From: Dipteronia dyeriana
Lineage: Eukaryota; Streptophyta; Magnoliopsida; Sapindales; Sapindaceae
NCBI GenBank assembly: GCA_032871835.1
Contig: CM065303.1
Span: 53,544,597 to 53,608,596, forward strand
Length of the DNA: 64,000 nt
Direction: 5' to 3'
The number at the start of each line of letters is the position of its first letter. The stretch's first letter is position 1. Below the pieces are notes generated by a model, which saw only the letters and a list, made by a program, of their open reading frames with translations, ran no database searches and was not told the DNA's origin. The position numbers and the translations under genes are program-made. Below are positions 1-11,644 of this stretch, piece by piece.

Positions 1-231
1 CATATTTATAAATGTATTCAAATATCAACAATTTATTAAAAGCACATGAATAGTTGAGATATTAAAGTCAAAATTTTAAATCTTATTTAAGTTAATATAT
101 CTTGACCTTAATTTTTTCAAACAATTTTTTAAAAGAATTGAATTGTTTTCAAATATTTATTCCCAAAAGCTTTGTTTAATCTAATCCTACCAACAAATTT
201 TTTTTAATTATATCTTTTATATTTATAAAAT

Positions 232-434
232 GGTAGTGTTAAAAAATGTCAAAGAGTATGTAATAAAATACTATAAAAAGAAAGTTAAAGTATATTTATT
301 ATCTTTATTTTTTATTTATTGTGATTAAAAAATAAAAAAAATACAATATATTCTTTCTTTTTACGATGTTTTTTCATGTTTCTTTGGGACAGGAGACACA
401 TTAAAGGGAACATGTTAAATTGTTAACACAGCCC
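232..434. repeat. Possible MITE with weak inverted ends
   Basis: The segment starts GGTAGTGTTAA and ends with sequence whose reverse complement starts GGGCTGTGTTAA. A second imperfect inverted match lies inside (ATAAAAAGAAAG against CTTTCTTTTTA). It has no coding capacity. I see no clear target-site duplication, so this is a weak call. The flanks (1-231 and 435-562) are AT-rich with nothing I recognise. Confidence 0.25.
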
Positions 435-562
435 TTAAAAAAGTAGAGAGTTAAGGGGAGAGAGAAGAGGTAGTTCAGTTTCACCATACCCTCATTTAAC
501 TCACATTAAAATGCTCTAGGATGGGCTCCAAGCAAACATTCATTTCATTGAGAAACATAACT

Positions 563-1163
563 ACAATTAATTAAATAAACAAATCAATAGAAGCCTCCAA
601 AATCTCTCAACTTGGCATAAAATCTTTTGAACTCATCAAAACCTTACCATTATTAATTAATGAATGAATTAATTAAGTTATAATTTAGAGAGAAAATATC
701 TCTAACCACGATTGTATGAGTTACGGGTCTTTTTCGTTTTTGATAATAAATCTTTTTGTTTTTCTTAATATGTTTTTTCTTTGTTTTCTGTTAAGGTTTG
801 CTGTCTCAATGTTTTGTTGTTGGCTTTGCATACCCTTAACATTTATTTTCTATATTTATCATAAGTACAATTAATTAAATAAACAAATCAATAAAAGCCT
901 CCAAAATCTTTCAACTTGGTATAAAATCTTTTGAACTCATCAAAACCTTACCATTATTAATTAATGAATGAATGAATTAACTTATAATTTAGAGTGAAGA
1001 AATATCTCTAACCAAGATTGTACGAGTTACGATTCTTTTCGTTTTTGATAATAAAACCTTTTGTTTTTGTTAATATGTTTTTTCTTTGTTTTCTGTTGGG
1101 GCTTGCTGTCTCAATGTTTTGTTGTTGGCTTTGCATACCCTTAACATTTATTTTCTATATTTT
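563..1163. repeat. Direct tandem duplication, 304-bp period, two copies
   Basis: Bases 563-866 are repeated at 867-1163 with only scattered differences; both copies begin ACAATTAATTAAATAAAC and carry the same CATACCCTTAACATTTA stretch near their ends. It looks like a segmental tandem duplication of non-coding DNA. A 70-residue reading frame in the second copy is rich in Phe and Leu because of T-rich sequence and is not a gene. Confidence 0.85.
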
Positions 1164-1695
1164 TCTTTTTACTTGTTTTAATTTTTTCTTTCTTTCTTTA
1201 TATATATATATACTGACTAGGGTTTTTTGACCAATAATTGTTTGTGATTTATTTTCCTTTACTTCAGTCCAATATTTTGTTTAAAAAATTTATATATGCA
1301 GCAATTTCTAAGGTTGACAAAACGAATTCCAAGGAAGTTTCCAATGTTTTTTTTTTCAGATCTCACCTTGAGATCAACGACTTTTGTTTTCTTAATAGGT
1401 GACGCTCAGAGTCTCGGACAACAATTAATTAGTATATTAATTAACAAAACAATATTGATAATAATAATAAAATATGTAAAAAGAGACTTATTTTGTAATT
1501 TAAATAACTTGACAATGTGTAGTATTAAAATATGCTCTAACCCTTATGACATGCTCTAACCCTTATGACACATGTTAAAACTATAAAAATTACTATAAAA
1601 AGAAATAATATAATGTATTTATTATCCCGTTTCAATAAATATGCATTGTATTGTTTTAATAAAGGTCTTGAAAAATAAATGACACTATTTTCAGA
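1164..1695. other. AT-rich non-coding stretch
   Basis: No gene is visible. A 19-bp unit starting ATGCTCTAACCC is directly duplicated at 1532-1569. The rest is T-rich and A-rich spacer up to the edge of MULE-1. Confidence 0.6.
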
Positions 1696-1745
1696 AGGGT
1701 GTTGTGTAAATATCACCAGTTTAGTAATATAAGTTTAAAAGGTAC
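1696..1745 (+). repeat. Left terminal inverted repeat of MULE-1
   Basis: Pairs with 9909-9958 read on the minus strand. The common blocks are GTGTTGTG, ATATCAC and TAAGTTTAAAAGG, with small gaps between. The imperfect match fits an old copy. Confidence 0.75.
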
Positions 1746-2102
1746 AATTCAACGTAAAAAGATGAGAATATCCTGATAAAATTGAAAAAGAGAGAAAGTT
1801 GTTGTTTTGTGAGTCTGAGAAAAGCAACAGTGAGAAAGAAACCGACGGCGAGGAAATCGATAACTTATTGACCTGAACGGGAATACAGTACATTTCGCAG
1901 CGATTGACAGATGTAAGTCCAGTTTGTTTTATTTATCGATTTGTTGTTGATAACTTATCATTGCATTTTAGACTTGTTCTGTTAATTGAAATTGTAGATT
2001 AGGGTTTACAATGGTTGTGGTTTTGGTTTGGGTTTGAAATGAGGTTGAATATGTTATGAGAAAGATGAAATTGTGGTATCGAGTATTTAAAAAAAAATAA
2101 TA

Positions 2103-2985
2103 ATAAATCGAGAATATTTCAAGCGAAATCGAGGAAATTTTAATGAAAGATTCGAGGAAATTTATCATACGATCGAGATTATTTCTCAAAGGATCGAGAA
2201 CATTTTAAAAGCATCGAGAATATTTTTAAAGGATTGAGAAATTGTTTTAAAGGATCGAGAATATTTTCCTAACGATCGAGAATGTTTTTCAAAGTGATCG
2301 AGCTTTTGTTAAATGATCGAGAAGATTTTTCAAAGAATCGAGAGGTTTTTCAAAGGATCGAGACTATTTTCAAAGGATCGAGAATTTTTTAAAATGATCG
2401 AGAATATTTTTGTAACGATCGAGAATGTTTTTCAAAGGATCGAGATTTTTTAAAATGATCGAGAAGAGAATATTTTTTATCGAATCGAGAAGATTTATCA
2501 AAGAATCGAGAGGTTTTTAAAAGTATCGATACTATTTTCAAACGATCGAGAATAATTTTATGACGATCGAGAATGTTTTTGAAAGGGTCCAGATTTTATA
2601 AAATGATCGAGAAGATTTTTCAAAGAACCGAGAGGTTTTTCAAAGGATAGAGACTATTTTCAAGGATCGAGAATTTTTTCTAACGATCGAGAATGTTTTT
2701 CAAAGGGTCGATATTTTTTAAAATGAACGAGAAGAATTTTCAATGAATCGAGAGGTTTTTCAAATGATTGAGACTATTTTCAAAGGATTGAGACTAATTT
2801 GAAAGGATCGAGACTATTTGCAAAGGATTGAGACATTTTTCAAAGGATCGAGAACTGTTGCAAAGGATAGAGAACTTTTTTAAAGGATCGAAATTTTTTG
2901 CAAAGGATCGAGAACTTTTATAAAGGATCGAGAATATTTTCAAAGTATCGAGATTTTGTTTCAAACGATCGAGAATTTTTTCTAA
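2103..2985 (+). repeat. Left subterminal tandem array, ~21-bp motif
   Basis: Around forty degenerate units of the form GGATCGAGAATTTTTCAAA, mostly 20-22 bp long. The array ends shortly before the splice acceptor TTGCAG in front of the first Ulp1 exon, so in a transcript it would lie in a 5' leader or intron. The same motif in the same plus-strand orientation forms the right array (8955-9535), so the arrays are direct and not inverted copies of each other. Confidence 0.9.
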
Positions 2986-3028
2986 TTTTTTTACAGTTTA
3001 CTGATGTATTGTTTCTGTGACATTGCAG

Positions 3029-6000
3029 ATGATGAGCAGGTTGAAGGAATTGCTTAAAACTCCACAGGGAGATTGATTCAAGGGAAAATTGACCCGACAC
3101 GACCATTTTGAAGCCCTCACCCGTATAGACGATGCATTTAACCGGGTCCCTGAAGAGTTTGCTGTTGAGGATCGGCGTCGGTTCATGGCCTCCTGTTTTG
3201 GGCATTTCATGTTGATGCACCGGGAGCTGAAGTTTTCGGGTGGTGTTATTCATCAGCTGCTATTGTAGGAGTTGGACCATGGCGGGCCGACAGATGAGAT
3301 GCGGTTCTTGTTAGGGAACCATGTGGTTAGGTTTTTAAAGGTGGAATTTAGCCTTATCACCGGATTACGTTTTGGTGTCGTACCGAACACGAGTATGTAT
3401 GTTGCAGTTGAGAATGGCATACATTAACGGTACTTTCCTGTACATGATGAGGTATCGTTGGATGACTTGAGGGTTGTTCTTACCTGCAGAGAGTTTCAAC
3501 AAGCGTACGATGCTGTGAAGTTGTGCCTCATTTACATGTTAAACTGCATATTGATGGGGGTGGACGAGAGATTGAAGATTCCAGTTTGGCAGTTTCGGTT
3601 GGTAGAGGACTTCAATGTCTTCGATGCGTTCCCGTGGGGTGCCCACATCTATAGGCATTTTATATTTTCATTTAAGCATGCGTTACTGCGATGTCGTGAG
3701 GAAAGACGCCATCAGTCACATGGCGATGTTGGACATTCCGTGGAGGGGTACAACATATACGGTCTATCACACGCCCTTTTGGTAAGAAATTTGATTTCCA
3801 ACATGTACAATACATTTCTAATCCAATTTTTTTTTATAACTGTACTTATCTTTGATGCAAATATTTACTTTCGAGCTGATCCCCCAACTGGGCGTCGATT
3901 TCGGGACTCGAAGGGTTACAGACATTTGTCCTCGTATGTTGAAGTGGGAGTTGATGAAACAACCCAGAGGGAAGAAGCTTGACAAGATTTTTAGTGATAG
4001 AGTAATTATTTTATTTGTTAATCGTATGTTATATTACTTACTATAAGTAACAATGACATTCATCTAACGACGTTTTCAGATGTCTGCGAGGACAGAAATT
4101 GTGCCCACAGCAGCTGAGGCGGTGGCACCGTAATTCGTAGGCCTAAGTGAGAGGGGGGGAGCCCATATGTGCAGGACGACAGGGTTCACCTTCCTATTGT
4201 CCCTGATCCCACTACAAGTGCAGTTTGTCCCGATGAGGAGGGTGGGGGTCCGACTGCAAGTGCAGGTCCAGATTTTAGTGGCATGGACACTGGCGGATCT
4301 TCACCGTCTCCTGTGCGAGTGAGACATAGAAAGGTTCGGTTTACCACCCCAGGAAATGGTACCGATACAGGGGAATCCCGTACAGTCGTTGGACTTGATG
4401 GGGAGGTAAGTTGAGATGGGTAGTTTTTTTTATTTACATGATCTGTTGATTGTTTTAGTATTAACAATGTTGCATGATTTCAGGCCTGTTTAGAACATCA
4501 GTTGAACGAATTGCGTGAAGCCCTCCGAAAGAGTGAGGATGATCTACAACAACAACACCAGGAGTTGCTGGAGTTGATCCGAAAGAACGAGGAGGATCGA
4601 CAACAACAACATAGGCAGTTGCTTGCATTGATCGGGGGCTTTCAGGGCTTCAGGCCGTATATGTATGAGTATAAGGTGGATCCACATACTGGAGGGTCAG
4701 ATCTGTAGAATGGGGCTCAGTCTCCCCCTCCCCCTCCCCCTTCCCCTTCGAGCGAGTAGCCTGCTCCGCCTCCCTATTGGAGTGACCAGCAGGCTCCCCC
4801 TCCCCATCCCCCTATACAGAAGACCGAGCAGCCAACCTCTCCTCCCGCTCATAGCGATTCGTAGGCTCCCCCTCTACCTCTGAACGAGTAGCAGGCTCTT
4901 CCTACACTGACGAGCGAGAAGCTGGCTCCCCCTCCATCGATGACCGAGCAGCAGGCTCCCCCTCCTGCTCCACGGATGACAGAGCAGCAGACTCCCTCTC
5001 CCCCTCCACCGATGAACGATCAGCAGGCTCTCCCTTCCCCTCTACCCCCACCTCCACCTCCACCTCCACCTCCACCTCTACCTCTACCTCCGAGGGAGGA
5101 GCTGACCCCTCATCCCCCTAGGAGCGAGAAGCAGGTGCCCCATCCACCTTCTCTTGAATAACCGGCCCCTCATCCCATTCGGAACGAGGAGCATGCGCCC
5201 CATCCATCACCTCCCCTCGAGCAGCAGGCTCCCCCCTTCCGTCCTCATCTCAGCATACCCCGACGGTGGGAGTTCAACAACAGAGGCGTGTACTGAAGCG
5301 CTGTTGGCAGTTGCTTAGCCCGTACACAGATCCGTGCCGACCTAAGAGGGCGAGGGTAATACTAGAGGGACCTGAGCACGCATTTAATCCCTAGGGAATA
5401 GTGGACGATAACCAGTTGAAGGCTTACCGAGTCTTCAAGAAGAACGTAAACGGGGAGCTGTAAGTAAATTTCTTTGTTATTTAGGTGACAGTTTTTCTTC
5501 TAATGCATTATATAAACGTGTAGCTGATGGAACATTAATGCAGACGTGATGTTGATTTGCTTGAGCCGGTTGATGCTGCATGGTTCCATCGGTTGCAGAC
5601 CAACTTCATGGATATTGATGATGAGGTATGTGGGATCGTAAATTATGTTTATAGTATTTGTTTTAGATGTGTAAGCCTCCTAACATATCTTTACGTGTTT
5701 ATATTCCCAGCATATGGACGCGTACCTCCATATTCTTCGGAAGGGTCAACGGGCTTTCCCGAATGTGTACAGTCAGATGGTCAACATATTGGACTCGTAA
5801 TTTTTTGTAAGTATTGAAATTAGTAATGATTACGCATGCTTGTAGATTTGTATGGAAAACAGTAATAACTTTGAGTTTATGTTTCTACAGTCCTTTCTGA
5901 AGCACCAGTACAAGAAAATAATGCCTCGTGATTCTCGTAGGCAGATCACCCCGAGGCATTGGAATGTTTTGAGGTCGTGGTGGAAGGATGACGACCTTAC

Positions 6001-6641
6001 GACGGTGCTTGGGGGTGCCCCGATTGGATGTCGTCCGTGGCACGAGGTTGACATGGTAAGTGTTAATTGACATGGTTTGCAATTGTATATATAGTTGTCT
6101 TTGTACATCCTAACACCTGCTGTTTACCTTTATAGGTCCTGATACCGTGCAATATTGGGCGACAACATTGGCTACTGGTGACTGTGAACCTCACATGCGG
6201 GAAGATGTTCATAGTCGACCCCTGGAGACAGGAGGTCCCAGCTCATATCCGGAAGCAGCATGTAGCCCCGTTGTGCTACTTTGTGCCCTCGATGTTGCAT
6301 CAGACTGGGTTTTATACTGCACGACCGGCTGGACTTCAGAAATTTGAGAAGACAAGTAAGCCCTTTGATGTCAGCGTGGTGTCGGAAAAACATGTCCCCC
6401 AACAGAAGAAATCGTAAGACATTTCGTAATAGTAACTTTAAGATTGTATTATTATAAACCTAATGTTTTATTAATGCATTTTAATGTGTCCAATTGCAGG
6501 GGTAACTGTGGTCCCCACACGTTAAGATTGATCGAGTACTTACTAGCGAACATAAAGGATTTCGATTGGTCGGAAGACGATATGGAGATCATTCGGGAGA
6601 AGATGGCCATTGAAATATTTGCAAACTCCCGACCCGTTTAG
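3029..6641 (+). pseudogene. DUF1985 / coiled-coil / Pro-rich / Ulp1 cysteine protease gene of MULE-1, broken
   Basis: A multi-exon gene of the MULE-borne Ulp1 type. Exon 1 (3029-3781) encodes a DUF1985 domain (RRFMASCFGHFMLMHREL, HQLLL, VENGIH). A central part has a charged coiled coil (from 4484; LREALRKSEDDLQQQHQELL) and a long Pro-rich stretch with a CCTCCA microsatellite (about 5041-5095). The protease region uses exons near 5544-5625, 5711-5806, 5891-6055, 6136-6413 and 6500-6641, each with GT..AG borders. All three catalytic residues of a C48/Ulp1 peptidase are visible: His in GRQHW, Asp in FIVDPW and Cys in GNCGPHT. Breaks: stops in exon 1 (after KTPQGD and before ELDHGG), a Gln-to-stop at the end of the 5711-5806 exon, and a likely acceptor mutation near 3860 (CAA for CAG). 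Ulp1 enzymes cleave SUMO from proteins; the role of the MULE-borne form is unknown. It ends 233 bp from the end of the convergent transposase. Confidence 0.85.
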
Positions 6642-6874
6642 ATTTATGTAGCTATTCATTTGTATACGTACCAATTCTTTTGTATATGTCCCAATTATTT
6701 TGTATATTTACCAATTCTTTTGTATAAAAATGTTTACATTTGTATATATACAAATCATATTTAAATACAATTGCATTTCAGTCTCAAATCAAATTTAAAT
6801 ACAATTGCATTTTAGTTAATGAACAAGTCATACGAGTTTAAATTATCACAATGTCATCATGATAACACCTCAAA
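6642..6874. other. Intergenic spacer between convergent MULE-1 genes
   Basis: An AT-rich spacer with short repeats of CCAATTCTTTTGTATA-like sequence just after the Ulp1 stop. It probably holds the 3' ends of both transcripts. Confidence 0.5.
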
Positions 6875-8907
6875 TCATTCCACAGTGGAGTCTCTAGTAG
6901 GGCACGTCTCTTTATTGTGACCAACTGTATGATAGATATTACACTTGCATCTGTATTCTTCAGGAATAACTGTGCTCGGACCTTCATTACTCAAAGCTAG
7001 ATTAGAACATCTCCTTGAATTATGACCTGGTTGTCGACATCGTCTACAATTATGTGTAGTTGTTCTCTCCGAAGACAAGATACGGCGTGAAGCCCTCGGT
7101 CGGCCTGCTTGTCTCCTGAAGCTTGGATTCAAAACGACTCTCTCAACGATGTCAGATGGCACAATCCAAGTGGAAAGATGTCCAACTGGCATAATAGGAA
7201 CCGAGTACACATCAATAAGTGTTTGTCGCTTGTAGTAGTCCGCACAGAGAGATGTGAAATCCATGTTTCGGTCCCTGTAAAAACATTGAAAATGATAGGA
7301 TTCAAGTTTAAGTAATATTAACCGTACACAAAATTGTATGATATGCCTTGCGCAGTTGCAACAAACATTGTGCCCTCGAATCTACCCTTTAAATGGGTAC
7401 CATCAACGACAATAACTGGATGCATACACCTCTAGAATCCTCTGACTGAGGCACCCAACGACATGAAAAAATATAGGAATTTACCATTTTCATCACACTG
7501 TAAGTCAGCAATCATTCCAGGATTTTGTTGTTCCAACATGTAACTGAATGATGGCAACAGTTGAAAGCTTTTCTCATACGTTCCATAGGTCAGTGACAAT
7601 GCATAATCAAGGTCTTGATGTGCCTTACTGTACATTATTTGGATGCCATACATTGTTTTCATGTCGGTGATTATGTCCTTCGGACGCATTAGTCGACCAT
7701 CCTGTTGCTGCAATCTAGGTGCAACCACTTCTCCAATTATAATTGCACTAGCTTGTCGATGGTGGCGGTGAATCTCCTCCAATGGACAAGTGTGTTCGTT
7801 GATAAAACTTCTTACTTGAAAGTATGTCGCTTCATCTCTCATAACCACTCTTAACTTCTACGTACAGTTGTCCATCAAACAAACCAGATGTAATGTTATC
7901 TTATTCGACCTTTTCACCTTCCACTCGAAGTTGTGCCGCATTGCCAATCTCTTCAAATCCTTTTTAGTAGGAAAAAGTTGACCTTTATATATCATGCTGG
8001 TAGGTTCATCTTCTACCAAGTTTCTGCTTCCACTCATACTAAATGAGTATGATTCTGCTCCTAGAATAACCCACGTTCTGGCATTCTCAGAATTAGCTAG
8101 AGTTACATCAGGCCGAACCTCAGATGTTCCAGCTATATGTACTGCAGTGGAACTACATCTGTGTACACATCTTGCACGTCTTTCCATTTTGAACGGTTCT
8201 TTATCTTCCTCATTGTTCGCTACATTATATAACGGATGCAAAATTGACTCATTAGCCACCTCATGGATTGGTAAGTTATGAGGTTCATTGTTCCTCTCAT
8301 TGTTCCTCTCATTGTAGATCTCATTGTATTGGTGGTTGTATTGCCCATCATTAATTTCAATATGACAACCAAAATCATTGTCCAATTAAGCTCCAACTAT
8401 ATCACCATGGTCGGCTACTTCCTGTAGGACACCACATAGGTTTTCCCTACCGTCAATCCCACTTCTTTCTGTGAACAACTGGTTGCTTCCGTTTGAAGAT
8501 CGAAAATGTTGGGTGTTATCATGATGAGGGATTTCTTCACCTATGACACCTCATGCGGCCCTCTCAATTAAACTGACACATACTTGAGGGATCACCCTAT
8601 CTTCCCCTAGCATAAACAAAACATCGTCGTCATTTCTTATAAATGTGCGACATGTTATCCCAGGAACGATTGATATAGATTGTAGATCAATAATGTATTT
8701 GTTCACATCGTACTTCACAACGGTTTGTACGATTGACACCAGCTCTTCGTAAGTCATATTTCTGGACACATACATTTCTTGGTTATCGGAACCAAGAAAC
8801 CTCTGACTTCCATCAGGTAATTGCTCCCATCGATTGTTGTAAGATATTACTAATCTAACCCGATCCATTGTCCTGTGAAAATCATCATCACAAACAATTA
8901 TTAACAA
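6875..8907 (-). pseudogene. MURA-type transposase of MULE-1, catalytic core deleted
   Basis: Read on minus, the N-terminal part (8907-8551) contains FLGSDNQEMYVSRNMTYEEL and LGEDRVIPQV. Next come the MULE DNA-binding region (VRSFINEHTCPLEEIHRHHR, 7848 downward) and the start of the DDE domain (VVDGTHLKGRFEGTMFVATAQ, about 7430-7370). The sequence then jumps, via an intron-like acceptor (TTTTTACAG), to the C-terminal piece MDFTSLCADYYKRQTLID with two CCHC knuckles (CRRCRQPGHNSRRC and CKCNIYHTVGHNKETC). The rest of the catalytic domain and the SWIM finger are missing; comparison with MULE-2 puts the loss at about 0.8 kb. At least four stop positions interrupt the frame (after ERAA, DIVGA, DNCT and VRGF). 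The protein cannot be an active transposase. Confidence 0.85.
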
Positions 8908-8954
8908 ATAAAAAAAGTTACTTTTACAAGTACTAAGAATTACAAAAATTTCTC

Positions 8955-9535
8955 AACTGTAACGGATCGACAATATGTTCTTCGGAATTGAGCTTTTTTT
9001 GTAATGGATTGATAACATTTGTAAACGGATCGAACTTTTTAGAAAGAGATCGAGAACATTTTCTAAGTGATCGAGCTTTTTTCAAATGGATCGAGTACTT
9101 TTTATAAGGGATCGAGAACTTTTTCAAGGGTTCGAGAATAATTTACAACGGATTGAGAATTTTTATAACGGTTCGATTCGAGAGAACGAGAACTTTTTCT
9201 AAGGGATCGAGAACATTTCTAACAGTTCGAGAACTTTTTTAAGGGATCGAGAATATTTATCAAATGATCGAGAACTTTTATCAAGGGATCGAGAACATTT
9301 TCTAAGGGACTGATAACTTTTTTTAAGGGATCGAGAATTTTTTTAAGGGATCGAGATTTTTTTTTAAGGGATCGAGAACGTTTTTAAGGGATCGAGATTA
9401 TTTGTCAAATTATCGAAAACTTTTATAACGGTTCCAGAACTTGTGTCCAGGGATCGAGAACTTTCCTAAGGGATCGAGCATTTTTTTGTCGAGCATTTTT
9501 TTTTTCAAATAATCGAGCTTTTTTCAAACTAAACA
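8955..9535 (+). repeat. Right subterminal tandem array, ~24-bp motif
   Basis: About two dozen degenerate units of GGGATCGAGAACTTTTTTAA. It lies upstream of the transposase, and in transposase sense the core reads TTCTCGATCCC. The orientation is the same as in the left array. The MULE-2 array (20850-21222 and 25638-25900) has a related core, TGTCTGAGCCTTTTAAA, in transposase sense. Confidence 0.9.
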
Positions 9536-9908
9536 AAAGCTCGTTCTAATACAAAATAAGCTCGATTCATCTTTAAACATTCTCGGTGACACAAGAAAAA
9601 ACACGAATATTTTCCATTTTCATACATTCTAGTGCAGAATCTGAAATGGATACATTGTTATCGAGGAATGGATATATTGTTAACTCACACAGAAATGAAT
9701 GCAAAATATCTGAAATGCATAAAATAAATTTAAGTGAAGATTATAAATATTTGTTACCTTCTACTGCAGAATCTGGAGAGAGACAACTTTTTTAGAGACA
9801 GAGTCAAGTTTTTCAGACAAGTTTTTTGGGGAGATACCAACGAGTTCAGAAAGTTGCTTTTTAAAAATTAAAGTTTAAGGGCAATTTGGGTAGTTCACCA
9901 TAATAAGT

Positions 9909-9958
9909 GCCTTTTAAACTTAAGTTATTAAATTAGTGATATCATCACAACACACCTT
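9909..9958 (-). repeat. Right terminal inverted repeat of MULE-1
   Basis: Ends ...CATCACAACACACCTT and pairs with 1696-1745. The flanking bases (AAAAAATATG to the right, ATTTTCAGA to the left) do not make an obvious duplication. Confidence 0.75.
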
Positions 9959-10039
9959 AAAAAATATGATATATCTCATCATTTTTATTTTAATAAATAC
10001 AGTGATTAAATATATTGTCTTGTTTTTAAAATGATAGTA

Positions 10040-10162
10040 TTAATTTGTGTTCGGTGTAACAACTACTTTATTTCTATAAAAGGAAATAAATCACAAGTAA
10101 ATTAATAAATATAAATATAGTGTTTTAATTTTCTTTTATAGAAATAAATTAGACACAAATTA
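10040..10162. repeat. MITE-like fold-back sequence
   Basis: The left arm contains TTAATTTGTGT and TTTATTTCTATAAAAG. The right arm contains their complements CTTTTATAGAAATAAA and ACACAAATTAA, giving a hairpin of about 120 bp with a small asymmetry. It is non-coding. Confidence 0.55.
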
Positions 10163-10218
10163 ACAACTACCTTTTTTATAATAATATTTTTTATGGTTTT
10201 AACATATATGATACGTGA

Positions 10219-10365
10219 CAAGGTATGTGGATTCATAAATTATATATAATTAATAAAAAAATAAATCTGATAAGTTATGTGGATCAAATAAATATTAAAC
10301 AAGGTATGTGGATTCATAAATTATATATAATTAATAAAAAAATAAATCTGATAAGTTATGTGGAT
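10219..10365. repeat. Direct duplication, 81-bp period
   Basis: CAAGGTATGTGGATTCATAA and the 46 bases after it are repeated 81 bp downstream, with a further degenerate partial copy to about 10390. This is non-coding AT-rich DNA. Bases 10400-11630 hold no gene I can support. Confidence 0.8.
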
Positions 10366-11644
10366 TCTTAAATTATTTATGATTAATAAAAAAAATTGAC
10401 CAGAAGAGATACAATTTAATTTAATATATATACGGAATATGGATTTGATTCATGTTGAACCTAATTCAAACAAATTCAGATATATAACCATTCAAATCAA
10501 TTTTATATATATTTGTAATTTGATAAGTAATAATACATACTCATTTTAGTCATTTAACTATTAGCTTATCCTTCTAAAAAAATGAAACATTTAATATGAA
10601 AGAGCAAAATAATATTAGTATCAAGGGTTTTGTAAAGTTACGAACACAACAGGTATAATTTTGACGGTTCCATCCAATAATAGAAATCATAAAAAAAAAA
10701 TTATATGTGAATGTATTATGACGACTACCAACTCTTTCAAGGAAGACATTAACCGCTATATTAGGCTACACCCTAATATAATAACTCGAGTGAGAAGAAG
10801 AAAAAGGTTATGGGTAGGATTTCAAGAACCAATTATAAAATTTGGTGAGAACCCATCTGACCAAAAAGGCATTTCTACACAAAAACTTGTAATATTAATA
10901 TTTACAAATTAAAATGTACTATATTAAATAGCTATAATAATAGTAGTAGGAGAAGGGGTACAGAAACTCACAAAGTCCGAAGAGAGTTGAGAAAGCGTGT
11001 TTGGGGGTGAGGGGGGGCCAGGCAAAGGCAGTAGGACAGGCATCCTCATTGAGAAACATGGATTGCATTTAAGTCAATAAAACCAGATTTCGACTTCAAC
11101 TTCACCTTCTAGGAATAATCAATCCTAATATATAAACCATTTAATGTTTCTACACTCACCCCACCACCACCCCTAATGCAACATGCATCTACACCTCATC
11201 ATCAACCTTCATCAATCGGATACATACATACATTTTCATAAACAGACTAAATATAAAATAGAATAACTTTTTGATACGGGATTTTCCAAACAGAAACGTT
11301 GATTGCTTTTGAATTTATTGGATTATCAACTGTTGCAATCCAATAACTACAATTACGTATAAAAAATCATGCACTTAAAAATCCTTGTATAAAATGTTGA
11401 ATGCTAAATTTTTAAAACTTTTGATTGAAATATCATTCATATATGTACCCTTAAATTATGAAAAGAAAAAAAAAAAGGTTAAACACAAACGCGACTGTAC
11501 TTACAACACGTGACAAAGATTTTTATTACTCTTACATTTTTACCATGATTTTACATTTTATTACAATAATGTATAAATGGAAAGGAGTGGCACAGTCGTG
11601 ACCACCTATTAAGCAGGTTGAATATAAAACATGTTAGAGATATA

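Larger units (their letters stand above)
1696..9958. mobile_element. MULE-1: Mutator-like element with Ulp1 and MURA genes
   Basis: An 8.26-kb DNA transposon. Its two ends match as an imperfect inverted repeat of about 50 bp: the left end reads AAGGGTGTTGTG and the reverse complement of the right end AAGGTGTGTTGTG, with further matches through TAAGTTTAAAAGG. Inside are two tail-to-tail genes, a DUF1985/Ulp1 protease gene on plus (3029-6641) and a MURA transposase on minus (6875-8907). Tandem arrays of a GGATCGAGAA-type motif flank them. MULEs carrying Ulp1-like genes are known in plants (Arabidopsis Kaonashi, melon CUMULE). I could not find a convincing 9-bp target-site duplication, so the last few bases at each end are uncertain. 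The transposase is broken, so the copy would need a helper to move. Confidence 0.85.

Noticed and set aside
1018..1230. Hydrophobic 70-residue open frame resembling a membrane protein
   Set aside because: Phe/Leu composition follows from T-rich DNA in a duplicated non-coding unit; no start context or homologous domain.
2103..2985. Regular short repeats reminiscent of a CRISPR array
   Set aside because: Units are contiguous and degenerate with no distinct spacers, in a plant transposon; this is a minisatellite.
2918..3253. Minus-strand open frames over the first Ulp1 exon
   Set aside because: Opposite strand to a clear DUF1985 coding exon; shadow frames only.
4940..5161. Pro-rich frame as an extensin-like cell wall gene
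   Set aside because: It is the Pro-rich linker of the Ulp1 gene with a CCTCCA microsatellite; no signal peptide and no SerPro4 pattern.
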